Of a DNA stretch of 6,093 nt, positions 1-6,093 are shown piece by piece. The DNA lies in contig PMAK01000173.1 in NCBI GenBank assembly GCA_003153655.1, positions 192-6,284 of the forward strand, given 5' to 3'. Position 1 is the first letter of the stretch. Each line of letters begins with the position of its first letter. A model generated the notes under the pieces. It worked only from the letters and a program-made list of their open reading frames with translations, was not told where the DNA came from and did not search any database. The position numbers and the translations under genes are program-made. Source of the DNA: Phycisphaerales bacterium. Its GTDB lineage: Bacteria; Planctomycetota; Phycisphaerae; Tepidisphaerales; Tepidisphaeraceae.

Positions 1-2473
1 CGGCGGTCTTGAGCGCGGTGTCGGCCAATCCCTTACGGGCGCCGTGTGTGGACGAGAAGTATTCCAGAACCGACAAACCTTCGCGGAAATTCGCCTTGAT
101 CGGCGTTTCGATGATCTCGCCCGACGGCTTGGCCATCAGACCGCGCATCCCGCCCAACTGACGCATCTGATCCACTGATCCGCGCGCCTTGCTGGTTGCC
201 ATCATGTTGATGGGATTGAGATATTTCAGATATCCCTTCGCCTTGGCGACATCCTTGCTGACCGGCTTGCCATTTTCGTCGCGATAGTCGTTCTCCAGAC
301 CCGTCATCAGATCTTCCGTCACCTGCTTACGCGCGTGGCCCCACAGATCGATCAGCTGCGAATATCGCTCCTGATCCGTGATGGCGCCCATCCGGTAATG
401 CTTCTCGATCTTGTCGGCTTCCTTCTGGCCTTCGATCAGAATCGTCTGCTTGGATTCGGGTGTGCGAATGTCCGTCACGCCAAAGCTCAGAGCCGCAAGC
501 GTCGAACGCTTGAATCCGAGTGACTTCATATCATCCAGCAACTTGATCGTCGCCGGCCGGCCAAGCGTCGCATAGGTATCAGCGATAACCCGGCTGCCGC
601 CGGCGCTTGTCAGGGCATAGTTATAGAACGGCATCGCGTCCGGAAGAATGTCGTTGAAAATGCAGCGCCCGACGGTGGTCAAAACCACCTTCCCGTCGAA
701 ATTCTTCGGCTTAGTCTGGGCCACATATTGCGGATTCTTACGCTTGCGGTGCGTCTCGATCGTCTTCCATGCCTCATCCGACAGAGGGCCCGGCGAAGAT
801 TTTTCGCCAGTCACAATCTCAGTCCGCCCACGCAGCCGCACGAAAATGCGTGAGTGCGTGGACAGCTTCCCAAGTTCGTACGCCAGCATCGCTTCGCGCT
901 GGCTGTTGAACATGCTGTATTCGCCCTTATCCCCTTCGCGGTCAGCCGTGATGTAGTAAATCCCCAGCACGATGTCCTGCGAAGGCGTGATGATCGGCGT
1001 GCCATTGGCCGGCGAGAAGATGTTGTTCGGCGCCAGCATCAGAATGTGTGCTTCCGCCTGCGCTTCCACGCTCAGCGGAAGATGCACCGCCATCTGATCC
1101 CCGTCGAAGTCGGCATTGAAACCTTTGCAGACCAGCGGGTGAATCTTGATCGCGTTGCCTTCCACCAGCACCGGCTCAAATGCCTGAATGCCCATGCGGT
1201 GAAGCGTCGGCGCGCGATTCAGCATCACGGGATGCTGATAAATCACTTCTTCCAGAATGTCCCAGACTTCCGGATCGCGACGCTCCAGCATTTTCTTGGC
1301 CGACTTGATCGTGTCCGCCAGGCCATGCTCTTTCAGTTTGCGAATGATGAACGGCTGATACAGTTCCAGCGCGATCTTCTTCGGGAGGCCGCATTGATGC
1401 AGCTTGAGTTCCGGCCCCACCACGATGACCGACCGGGCGGAGTAATCCACGCGCTTGCCGAGCAGATTCTCGCGGAAACGCCCCTGCTTGCCCTTGATCA
1501 TGTCCGTCAGCGATTTCAGCGGGCGATTGCTGCTGCCCAGCACCGGACGACGGCATCGGCCGTTGTCGAAAAGTGCGTCCACCGCCTGTTGCAGCATGCG
1601 CTTTTCGTTGCGGATGATGACTTCCGGCGCATTCAGGTCCACCAGCTTTTTCAGCCGATTGTTCCGGTTGATGATTCGGCGATACAGGTCATTCAGGTCG
1701 CTCGTCGCGAAGTTTCCGCTCTCGAGCAAAACCAACGGCCGCAAGTCCGGCGGAATCACCGGAATCACGTCCATCACCATCCATTCGGATTTGTTCTCCG
1801 AATTGCGGATCGCCTCGACGATCTTCAAACGCTTGGTCAGGTCTTTGATCTTCTGCTTACTGTTGGTCTTCTCGATATCACGGCGGATCTTCTCAGCCTC
1901 GACATTCAGATCGAGCATGCCCAAAAGCTTTTTGATCGCCTCCGCACCCATCTCGCCTTCAAACTCTTCGCCGTATTTTTCGAAGGCCGCGCGATATTCG
2001 TCTTCGGTGAGAAGCTGCTTCTTTTTCAGCGGCGTCTTGCCCGGATCGGTAACCACGTAATCCTGAAAATAAACGATCTTCTCGATATCGCTGGTCTTCA
2101 TGTCCAGCAATGATCCCAGCCGGCTCGGAAGCGCCTTGAAAAACCAGATATGAACAATCGGCGCAGCCAGATTGATATGACCCATGCGCTTGCGGCGCAC
2201 GCGGCTGTGTGTCACTTTCACGCCGCAGCGGTCGCAGATAATGCCCTTATATTTCGTCCCCTTGTATTTCCCGCAGGAGCATTCCCAGTCGCGCTCGGGG
2301 CCGAAGATGCGCTCGCAGAACAGCCCGTCCTTCTCCGCGCGATACGTGCGGTAGTTGATCGTCTCCGGCTTCTTCACTTCGCCGAACGACCACGAACGAA
2401 TATCGTTCGGACTGGCAAGCTGAATCCGCACCGAGCCGTAATCATTAATCCGATCGTAAACGCTTTCAGCCAT
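1..2473 (-). CDS. rpoC: RNA polymerase β' subunit, N-terminal 824 residues (3' end beyond the window)
   Basis: This gene encodes the β' subunit of DNA-directed RNA polymerase, which holds the catalytic Mg ion and forms the clamp and bridge helix. The frame is open from ATG at 2473 to the left edge with no internal stop. Visible in order: the N-terminal zinc site with Cys65, Cys67, Cys80 and Cys83 (CSCG...CDRCG); PPDLRPL near 245-255; the clamp coiled coil that binds sigma ([19 protein letters not shown], about 257-300); [21 protein letters not shown]; the catalytic NADFDGDQ with Asp455, Asp457 and Asp459; the F-loop ([17 protein letters not shown], about 768-784); and the first part of the bridge helix ([19 protein letters not shown]), where the window cuts. 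The family is usually about 1,350-1,450 residues, so roughly 58-60% is present and the trigger loop lies outside. An in-frame TGA at 2522-2524 makes ATG 2473 the only ATG start. The gene follows rpoB on the same strand, as in the usual rpoBC operon. Identification is essentially certain; the exact taxon is not. Confidence 0.98.
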   Translation of the reverse strand, partial: MAESVYDRINDYGSVRIQLASPNDIRSWSFGEVKKPETINYRTYRAEKDGLFCERIFGPERDWECSCGKYKGTKYKGIICDRCGVKVTHSRVRRKRMGHINLAAPIVHIWFFKALPSRLGSLLDMKTSDIEKIVYFQDYVVTDPGKTPLKKKQLLTEDEYRAAFEKYGEEFEGEMGAEAIKKLLGMLDLNVEAEKIRRDIEKTNSKQKIKDLTKRLKIVEAIRNSENKSEWMVMDVIPVIPPDLRPLVLLESGNFATSDLNDLYRRIINRNNRLKKLVDLNAPEVIIRNEKRMLQQAVDALFDNGRCRRPVLGSSNRPLKSLTDMIKGKQGRFRENLLGKRVDYSARSVIVVGPELKLHQCGLPKKIALELYQPFIIRKLKEHGLADTIKSAKKMLERRDPEVWDILEEVIYQHPVMLNRAPTLHRMGIQAFEPVLVEGNAIKIHPLVCKGFNADFDGDQMAVHLPLSVEAQAEAHILMLAPNNIFSPANGTPIITPSQDIVLGIYYITADREGDKGEYSMFNSQREAMLAYELGKLSTHSRIFVRLRGRTEIVTGEKSSPGPLSDEAWKTIETHRKRKNPQYVAQTKPKNFDGKVVLTTVGRCIFNDILPDAMPFYNYALTSAGGSRVIADTYATLGRPATIKLLDDMKSLGFKRSTLAALSFGVTDIRTPESKQTILIEGQKEADKIEKHYRMGAITDQERYSQLIDLWGHARKQVTEDLMTGLENDYRDENGKPVSKDVAKAKGYLKYLNPINMMATSKARGSVDQMRQLGGMRGLMAKPSGEIIETPIKANFREGLSVLEYFSSTHGARKGLADTALKTA
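1094..1117 (-). other. rpoC: β' catalytic Mg-binding motif NADFDGDQ
   Basis: These codons read Asn453-Ala-Asp-Phe-Asp-Gly-Asp-Gln460, the absolutely conserved loop whose three aspartates (455, 457, 459) hold the catalytic Mg ion in all multisubunit RNA polymerases. It matches Asp460/462/464 of E. coli β'. All three aspartates are present, so this subunit is catalytically intact as far as the window shows. Confidence 0.97.
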
Positions 2474-2476
2474 GGT

Positions 2477-2491
2477 TCTCTTCTTTCTTTC
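2477..2491 (-). promoter_or_regulatory. Probable ribosome-binding site of rpoC
   Basis: The bases just before the rpoC ATG read GAAAGAAAGAAGAGAACC on the minus strand, a purine-rich run. The best Shine-Dalgarno-like core is GAAGAG at 2478-2483, ending four bases before the ATG. This is a weak match to AGGAGG and a slightly short spacing, but no better site or alternative in-frame ATG exists. It lies directly downstream of the hairpin at 2496-2514, so that structure could influence how easily ribosomes reach it (inference). Confidence 0.45.
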
Positions 2492-2495
2492 GTGA

Positions 2496-2514
2496 CATGG
2501 ACGTCCCGTCCACG
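2496..2514 (-). repeat. Hairpin with GGA triloop in the rpoB-rpoC spacer (proximal to rpoC)
   Basis: Read on the minus strand, CGTGGACG-GGA-CGTCCATG folds into an eight-base-pair stem, with one G-T(U) wobble, around a GGA triloop. It ends 22 bases before the rpoC start codon. No U-tract follows it, so it does not look like an intrinsic terminator. It shares its CGGGACG core and loop with the second hairpin at 2531-2541, which suggests related repeat units. Its role is unknown. Confidence 0.6.
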
Positions 2515-2530
2515 TTTGGTTTCATCAAGA

Positions 2531-2541
2531 GGCGTCCCGCC
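2531..2541 (-). repeat. Second, shorter hairpin with GGA triloop in the rpoB-rpoC spacer
   Basis: On the minus strand GGCG-GGA-CGCC forms a four-base-pair GC stem around the same GGA triloop as the hairpin at 2496-2514. An outer ATC/GAT pair (2524-2526 with 2542-2544) could extend it past a four-base bulge. Sixteen bases separate the two hairpins. The stem alone is weak; the support comes from the shared core sequence and loop. Confidence 0.45.
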
Positions 2542-2573
2542 GATCAAAACTGGCAGATCCGTGGAGCCTCGTA

Positions 2574-5500
2574 TCACATCAAATCCGCGTCCTCATCCTC
2601 TCGTCCAGCGCCCTTTTTCTTTTCCAGCTGGATATTCAATCCAAGACCGCGGATTTCGTTGCATAGCACGTCGAAGCTCACCGGCGTTCCCGCCTCGAGC
2701 GTGTTCGTGCCCTTGACCATGCTTTCATAAATCTTCGTACGACCTTCGACGTCGTCCGACTTCACGGTCAGCAACTCCTGCAATATGTAAGACGCGCCAT
2801 ACGCTTCCAGGCCCCAGACTTCCATCTCACCAAACCGCTGGCCGCCCGTGCGGGCCTTGCCGCCAAGCGGCTGTTGGGTGATCAGGCTGTACGGACCTGT
2901 TGCTCGCGCGTGAATCTTGTCATCAACCAGGTGATGTAGCTTCATCATGTAGATGTAGCCCACCGTGGTCTTCTGCTCAAAACGTTCACCCGTGCGGCCG
3001 TCCGCCAACTGGACCTTTCCGCCCCACGGCATCACAACGTCCAGATCGCGCTCGGCCAGCGACTTCCGCTGGCTCTTACGCTCCTTGCGGCGTTCTCGAA
3101 TCGCTTCGTTTGATTCTTCGATCGCCGCGTGAATCTCATCTTCTGTGGCACCGTCAAACACAGGTGTGATCGCCTGCTGACCCAGCACCGCCATCGCCCA
3201 TCCCAGATGCGTCTCCAAAATCTGGCCGACGTTCATGCGGCTCGGCACGCCCAGCGGATTCAGCAAGATGTCCAGCGGCGTCCCGTCTTCCAGGAAAGGC
3301 ATGTCTTCTTCCGGGACGATCCGAGCGATGACGCCCTTGTTCCCGTGCCGCCCGGCCATCTTGTCGCCGACCGATAATTGTCGCTTGGTCGCAACATAAA
3401 CCTTCACCATCTCGAGCACGCCGCTGGGCAATTCATCGCCCCGCTTTAAGTGCTCCATCCGGCGATTCTTTTCCTTGAGCACCGCCTGCACGCGCGGCCA
3501 GAATCGGCTATGCGTATTGAGGCCCTGCTCCTTGGCTTCCTTGTTGCCCTTGACCCAATCAGCGTTGAATCCTTCGATCTGTTCGAGGATGACGTCCGCG
3601 TTTTCGGATTGGCCAACCTTCTGACGAGTGCTCGGGTCCACCATCTGCTGGCCCGAAACCTCGTTGATTTCGCCGACCATCTGCTTGAAGATCCCGATCG
3701 CCTGCTGATTCATGTCCTTTTCGTATTTGTCGATGTCTTTCTTCAGCGCCTTCTTCTGATCGTCGGTCATGTGCATGCGGCGGCTGAACCGCTGCGTGTT
3801 GATCACGACACCCTCTTCGCCGGCCGGCATTTCCAGCGAGTCGTTCTTCACGTCCTCGCCTGCCCGGCCGAAGATCGCGTGCAGAAGCTTTTCTTCCGGC
3901 GTCAATTCGCTCTTACTCTTAGGTGCGATCTTGCCAACCAGAATGTCACCCGGCCCGACGCGTGTTCCCACACGCACCACGCCGTTCTCATCCAGGTTCG
4001 CCAGGGCGCGCTCCGAGACATTGGGAATATCGCGAGTAAATTCCTCGCGCCCAAGCTTGGTCTCCCGGATTTCAACGTCGTATTCCTCAATGTGAATCGA
4101 AGTGAAGATGTCTTCCTTCACCAGCCGCTGGCTGATGACGATCGCGTCTTCAAAGTTGTAGCCGTCATAAGTCATGAATCCGACCAGCACGTTCCGACCC
4201 AGCGCCAACTCACCCAGATGCGTTGCCGCGCCATCAGCGATGATCTGGCCCTTCTTCACGCGCTGGCCCTTCTTCACAATCGGCTTCTGATTAAGGCACG
4301 TGCGCTCATTCAGACCGACGAATTTCCGCAGAATATATTCATCCGCGTTGTCGATCAGGATGCGGGAAGAATCAACGAACGTGATCACCCCGGCGCGCTC
4401 GGCCCGGACAACCATTCCGCTGTTCTGAGCCACCGGACGTTCCATGCCGGTGCTGATGACCGGAGGATCGGTCCGCAAAAGCGGAACCGCCTGCCGCTGC
4501 ATGTTGCTGCCCATCAATGCCCGGTTCGCGTCGTCGTGTTCAAGGAATGGAATCAGTGCCGCCGAAACGGAAACCGTCTGGCGCGGGCTGATGTCCACAT
4601 ACTGAACTTCCTTGCTCGGAACCGTCGCGAGGTCGCCCTGTACGCGGGCCAAAACCAGCCCCTTGCGAAGCTGGCCGTCTTTTTCCACCACGTCCGGCGG
4701 ACCGAGAATCGCCTTCATCTCTTCGTCGGCCCGCAGATATTTATGCTCGCCGTTGACCTTCCCATCCACCACCACGCGATATGGAGTGATCAGGAATCCA
4801 TATTCATCAATGTCGCTGTAAATCGCCAGCGAAGCGATCAGCCCGATGTTCGTGCCTTCCGGCGTTTCGATCGGACAGATTCGCCCATAGTGCGAGATGT
4901 GCACGTCACGCACCTCGAAGCCTGCTCGCTTGCGGTTCAACCCGCCCGGCCCAAGGGCCGACAATCGCCGCTCATGCGTCAATTGGCTCAGCGGATTGGT
5001 CTGATCCACCACCTGAGAAAGCTCGCCGCGACCGAAGAAGAAATCGATAGAGCTGCTGATGCTCTTTGAATTCACCAGCTCGGCGATCCGCCCAAGCTCA
5101 TTCGGGTCCTTGAGGCTCATGCGCTCCTGGACGGTCCGCTTGAGCTTGAGGAAACCCTTGCGGAGTTCCTCCCCCGCCAACTCGTCGATGGTGCGCAAAC
5201 GCCGGTTACCCAGATGATCGATATCATCGATGTATCCTTCGCCACTTCGCAGCTTGAACATGTACTTCAGAGAATTAACCAGATCCTCGCTTCGGAGGGT
5301 CATCACCGTCTCCGGAACATTTTGGTCGAATTTACGATTGATGCGGAAGCGGCCGACGCGACCGAGCCGATAGCGATTTTCGTCAAAGAACTTTTCTTCG
5401 AATAGCGTTGCCGCCTTATCGATCTGTGGCGGATTTCCCGGCCGCAAACGGGCGTAAATTCTCAGCAGCGCGTCGTTGTGGCTTTCCGATGGGTCATCCG

Positions 5501-5735
5501 CCAGCGTGTTCAAAATAAGCGGGTCGGTGACCTTCGTCACAACGCTGACGCTCTTCAGATTGCTCGATTGAATCTTGTTGACGGCTTCGCCGATCTGAGC
5601 GCCGGCCTTTACCAATTCCTCGCCGTTCTCGGAATCGATGATTGCCGCGGCGGCGTAATACACTGCCTGAATCTGACTGACCTTTACATTCTCAACCGGA
5701 TAAAATTCCTTGATAATCGCTTCGCTGGTGCTGTA
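2574..5735 (-). CDS. rpoB: RNA polymerase β subunit, major part downstream of an in-frame TAG
   Basis: This stretch of 1,053 codons plus a TGA stop encodes most of the β subunit of RNA polymerase: lobe, fork loops, rifamycin pocket, flap and C-terminal clamp anchor. Positions below are counted from the first full rpoB codon at 6092, with the TAG as codon 119. Visible in order: [13 protein letters not shown]; the rifampicin region with Gln, Asp, His, Arg and Ser at the classical sites (His373 equals E. coli His526); [57 protein letters not shown] with Glu648-Asp649; a charged, probably coiled-coil stretch (about 770-889); [12 protein letters not shown] with catalytic Lys911 and Lys919; and the C-terminal [18 protein letters not shown] and [13 protein letters not shown] blocks. 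The frame is continuous with the upstream segment ending at 5736, and homology starts directly after the TAG at YSTSEAII. The first usable start codon is GTG at 5661-5663, in the middle of a conserved helix and without a clear ribosome-binding site, so I treat this as the interrupted body of one gene rather than an independent protein. A short acidic tail (REDEDADLM) ends it. rpoC follows after a 100-base spacer. Confidence 0.95.
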   Translation of the reverse strand, partial: YSTSEAIIKEFYPVENVKVSQIQAVYYAAAAIIDSENGEELVKAGAQIGEAVNKIQSSNLKSVSVVTKVTDPLILNTLADDPSESHNDALLRIYARLRPGNPPQIDKAATLFEEKFFDENRYRLGRVGRFRINRKFDQNVPETVMTLRSEDLVNSLKYMFKLRSGEGYIDDIDHLGNRRLRTIDELAGEELRKGFLKLKRTVQERMSLKDPNELGRIAELVNSKSISSSIDFFFGRGELSQVVDQTNPLSQLTHERRLSALGPGGLNRKRAGFEVRDVHISHYGRICPIETPEGTNIGLIASLAIYSDIDEYGFLITPYRVVVDGKVNGEHKYLRADEEMKAILGPPDVVEKDGQLRKGLVLARVQGDLATVPSKEVQYVDISPRQTVSVSAALIPFLEHDDANRALMGSNMQRQAVPLLRTDPPVISTGMERPVAQNSGMVVRAERAGVITFVDSSRILIDNADEYILRKFVGLNERTCLNQKPIVKKGQRVKKGQIIADGAATHLGELALGRNVLVGFMTYDGYNFEDAIVISQRLVKEDIFTSIHIEEYDVEIRETKLGREEFTRDIPNVSERALANLDENGVVRVGTRVGPGDILVGKIAPKSKSELTPEEKLLHAIFGRAGEDVKNDSLEMPAGEEGVVINTQRFSRRMHMTDDQKKALKKDIDKYEKDMNQQAIGIFKQMVGEINEVSGQQMVDPSTRQKVGQSENADVILEQIEGFNADWVKGNKEAKEQGLNTHSRFWPRVQAVLKEKNRRMEHLKRGDELPSGVLEMVKVYVATKRQLSVGDKMAGRHGNKGVIARIVPEEDMPFLEDGTPLDILLNPLGVPSRMNVGQILETHLGWAMAVLGQQAITPVFDGATEDEIHAAIEESNEAIRERRKERKSQRKSLAERDLDVVMPWGGKVQLADGRTGERFEQKTTVGYIYMMKLHHLVDDKIHARATGPYSLITQQPLGGKARTGGQRFGEMEVWGLEAYGASYILQELLTVKSDDVEGRTKIYESMVKGTNTLEAGTPVSFDVLCNEIRGLGLNIQLEKKKGAGREDEDADLM
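3333..3368 (-). other. rpoB: β catalytic lysine motif [12 protein letters not shown]
   Basis: These codons encode the invariant block that carries the two active-site lysines of β, matching Lys1065 and Lys1073 of E. coli. Both lysines are present with the correct eight-residue spacing. This supports a functional polymerase and argues against gradual decay of the gene after the upstream TAG. Confidence 0.93.
4953..5033 (-). other. rpoB: Rifampicin-resistance-determining region of β
   Basis: The block [15 protein letters not shown] followed by [12 protein letters not shown] aligns with E. coli β 507-533. The main rifamycin contacts (Gln513, Asp516, His526, Arg529 and Ser531 in E. coli numbering) are all unchanged. 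Several neighbouring positions differ from the E. coli consensus: Ser508Arg, Ser509Gly, Gln510Glu, Phe514Val, Met515Val, Asn518Thr and Lys527Glu. These look like lineage differences rather than selected resistance changes (inference). Confidence 0.9.
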
Positions 5736-5738
5736 CTA
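5736..5738 (-). other. rpoB: In-frame amber stop codon (TAG) interrupting rpoB
   Basis: The minus-strand frame reads CTT GAT GTG TAG TAC AGC ACC, that is Leu-Asp-Val-stop-Tyr-Ser-Thr. Conserved β sequence lies in the same frame on both sides: [11 protein letters not shown] just before and [12 protein letters not shown] just after. E. coli β has PATIILRALNYTTEQIL at the same place, near residue 205. The reading frame is not shifted. The cause may be a base error, a true nonsense mutation with suppression, or, less likely, recoding. Confidence 0.9.
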
Positions 5739-6093
5739 CACATCAAGCGCACGCAGAAATGTCGTCGCGGGGATCTTGCTGCTCTGGTCGATGCGCACCG
5801 CCAGGGCGTCTTTCTTCGTGACCGAACATTCGATCCAGCTTCCGCGCTCGGGAATGACCCGGCAGCCATGCAGCGGACGATCGCCTTCCTGCACCTCCAC
5901 CAGAAAATCCACGCCGGGCGAGCGGTGCAACTGATTAACAATCACGCGCTCGGCGCCATTAATGATGAATTCGCCGCCGCCGATCATGATGGGAATTTCC
6001 CCCACGTAGATCGAATCTTCGACAACCTCGTCCTTGTCCTTGCGGACAAAGCGCACCTGGATCCGGAACGGCATCCCGTACGTCAGCCGCAGG
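5736..6093 (-). CDS. rpoB: RNA polymerase β subunit, N-terminal segment upstream of an in-frame TAG (5' end beyond the window)
   Basis: This segment gives 118 in-frame codons of the β subunit before the TAG at 5736-5738; the true gene start lies beyond the right edge. It opens with [15 protein letters not shown], equivalent to about residue 80-95 of E. coli β, so roughly 80 residues are missing. Family hallmarks include [38 protein letters not shown] and [11 protein letters not shown], which together form part of the protrusion and lobe region around DNA and rifamycin. The ATG at 6074 is an internal Met (GMPFRI), not the start, because the frame and homology continue upstream of it. Translation stopping at the TAG would leave a fragment of about 200 residues lacking every catalytic element. 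I read it as the 5' part of the same rpoB gene that continues at 5735. Confidence 0.92.
   Translation of the reverse strand, partial: LRLTYGMPFRIQVRFVRKDKDEVVEDSIYVGEIPIMIGGGEFIINGAERVIVNQLHRSPGVDFLVEVQEGDRPLHGCRVIPERGSWIECSVTKKDALAVRIDQSSKIPATTFLRALDV

Noticed and set aside
854..2113. Plus-strand open frame of 419 codons antisense to rpoC
   Set aside because: It is a shadow of rpoC codon bias. It covers the catalytic NADFDGD region in antisense and has no family motif or ribosome-binding site.
2474..2573. Intrinsic terminator or separate promoter between rpoB and rpoC
   Set aside because: The hairpins lack a following U-tract, and no clear -35/-10 pair was seen on the minus strand. Co-transcription of rpoB and rpoC is the simplest reading.
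2374..2577. Small minus-strand frame of 67 codons spanning the spacer and the rpoC start
   Set aside because: It overlaps the real rpoC N-terminus in another frame, and its peptide derives from the hairpin repeat, so it is probably spurious.
3450..5069. Long plus-strand open frame of 539 codons antisense to rpoB
   Set aside because: It lies wholly opposite well-conserved rpoB codons. Its translation is rich in His, Arg and Asp with no recognisable domain, as expected for the complement of a GC-biased gene.
5736..5738. Pyrrolysine or selenocysteine insertion at the internal stop
   Set aside because: Selenocysteine uses TGA, not TAG. Pyrrolysine is known in methylamine methyltransferases and a few others, not in RNA polymerase β, and nothing in the context supports it.
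5684..5941. Minus-strand frame of 85 codons running across the TAG in another frame, possible programmed frameshift
   Set aside because: β homology before and after the TAG is in one and the same frame, so a shift into this frame would destroy the protein. No slippery site with a supporting structure was seen.

Overview
The window holds part of a bacterial RNA polymerase operon, read entirely on the minus strand. The 3' portion of rpoB (β subunit) enters from the right edge and ends with TGA at 2574. About 100 bases of spacer follow. Then comes rpoC (β' subunit), which starts with ATG at 2473 and runs off the left edge at residue 824, inside the bridge helix. Both genes are cut by the window edges, and no other real gene was found.

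The organism is probably a member of the Planctomycetota, or at least of the PVC group. I base this on remembered sequence style, not on a search: the β' N-terminus ([38 protein letters not shown]), a Cys in the usually Arg/Gly-rich stretch before the conserved [10 protein letters not shown] block, and a rifampicin-region sequence of [12 protein letters not shown]. The DNA is moderately GC-rich.

The main anomaly is an in-frame amber codon (TAG, 5736-5738) inside rpoB. RpoB homology continues in the same frame on both sides: a conserved TTFLRAL block ends three codons before it, and YSTSEAII follows directly. I found no convincing restart signal just downstream. rpoB is essential, so the likeliest explanations are a sequence or assembly error, then a true nonsense mutation tolerated through suppression or readthrough. 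A genuine split gene is least likely. rpoC has no internal stop, and rpoB itself ends in TGA, so genome-wide TAG reassignment has no other support here.

The rpoB-rpoC spacer carries two small hairpins with the same GGA triloop and a shared CGGGACG core. This looks like a dispersed palindromic repeat placed just ahead of the rpoC ribosome-binding site. The two genes encode the two large catalytic subunits: β supplies the fork/rifamycin pocket and catalytic lysines, and β' supplies the Mg-binding NADFDGD loop. Apart from the TAG, every catalytic motif covered by the window is intact. I found no exciting new system; this is a core housekeeping locus with one striking lesion.
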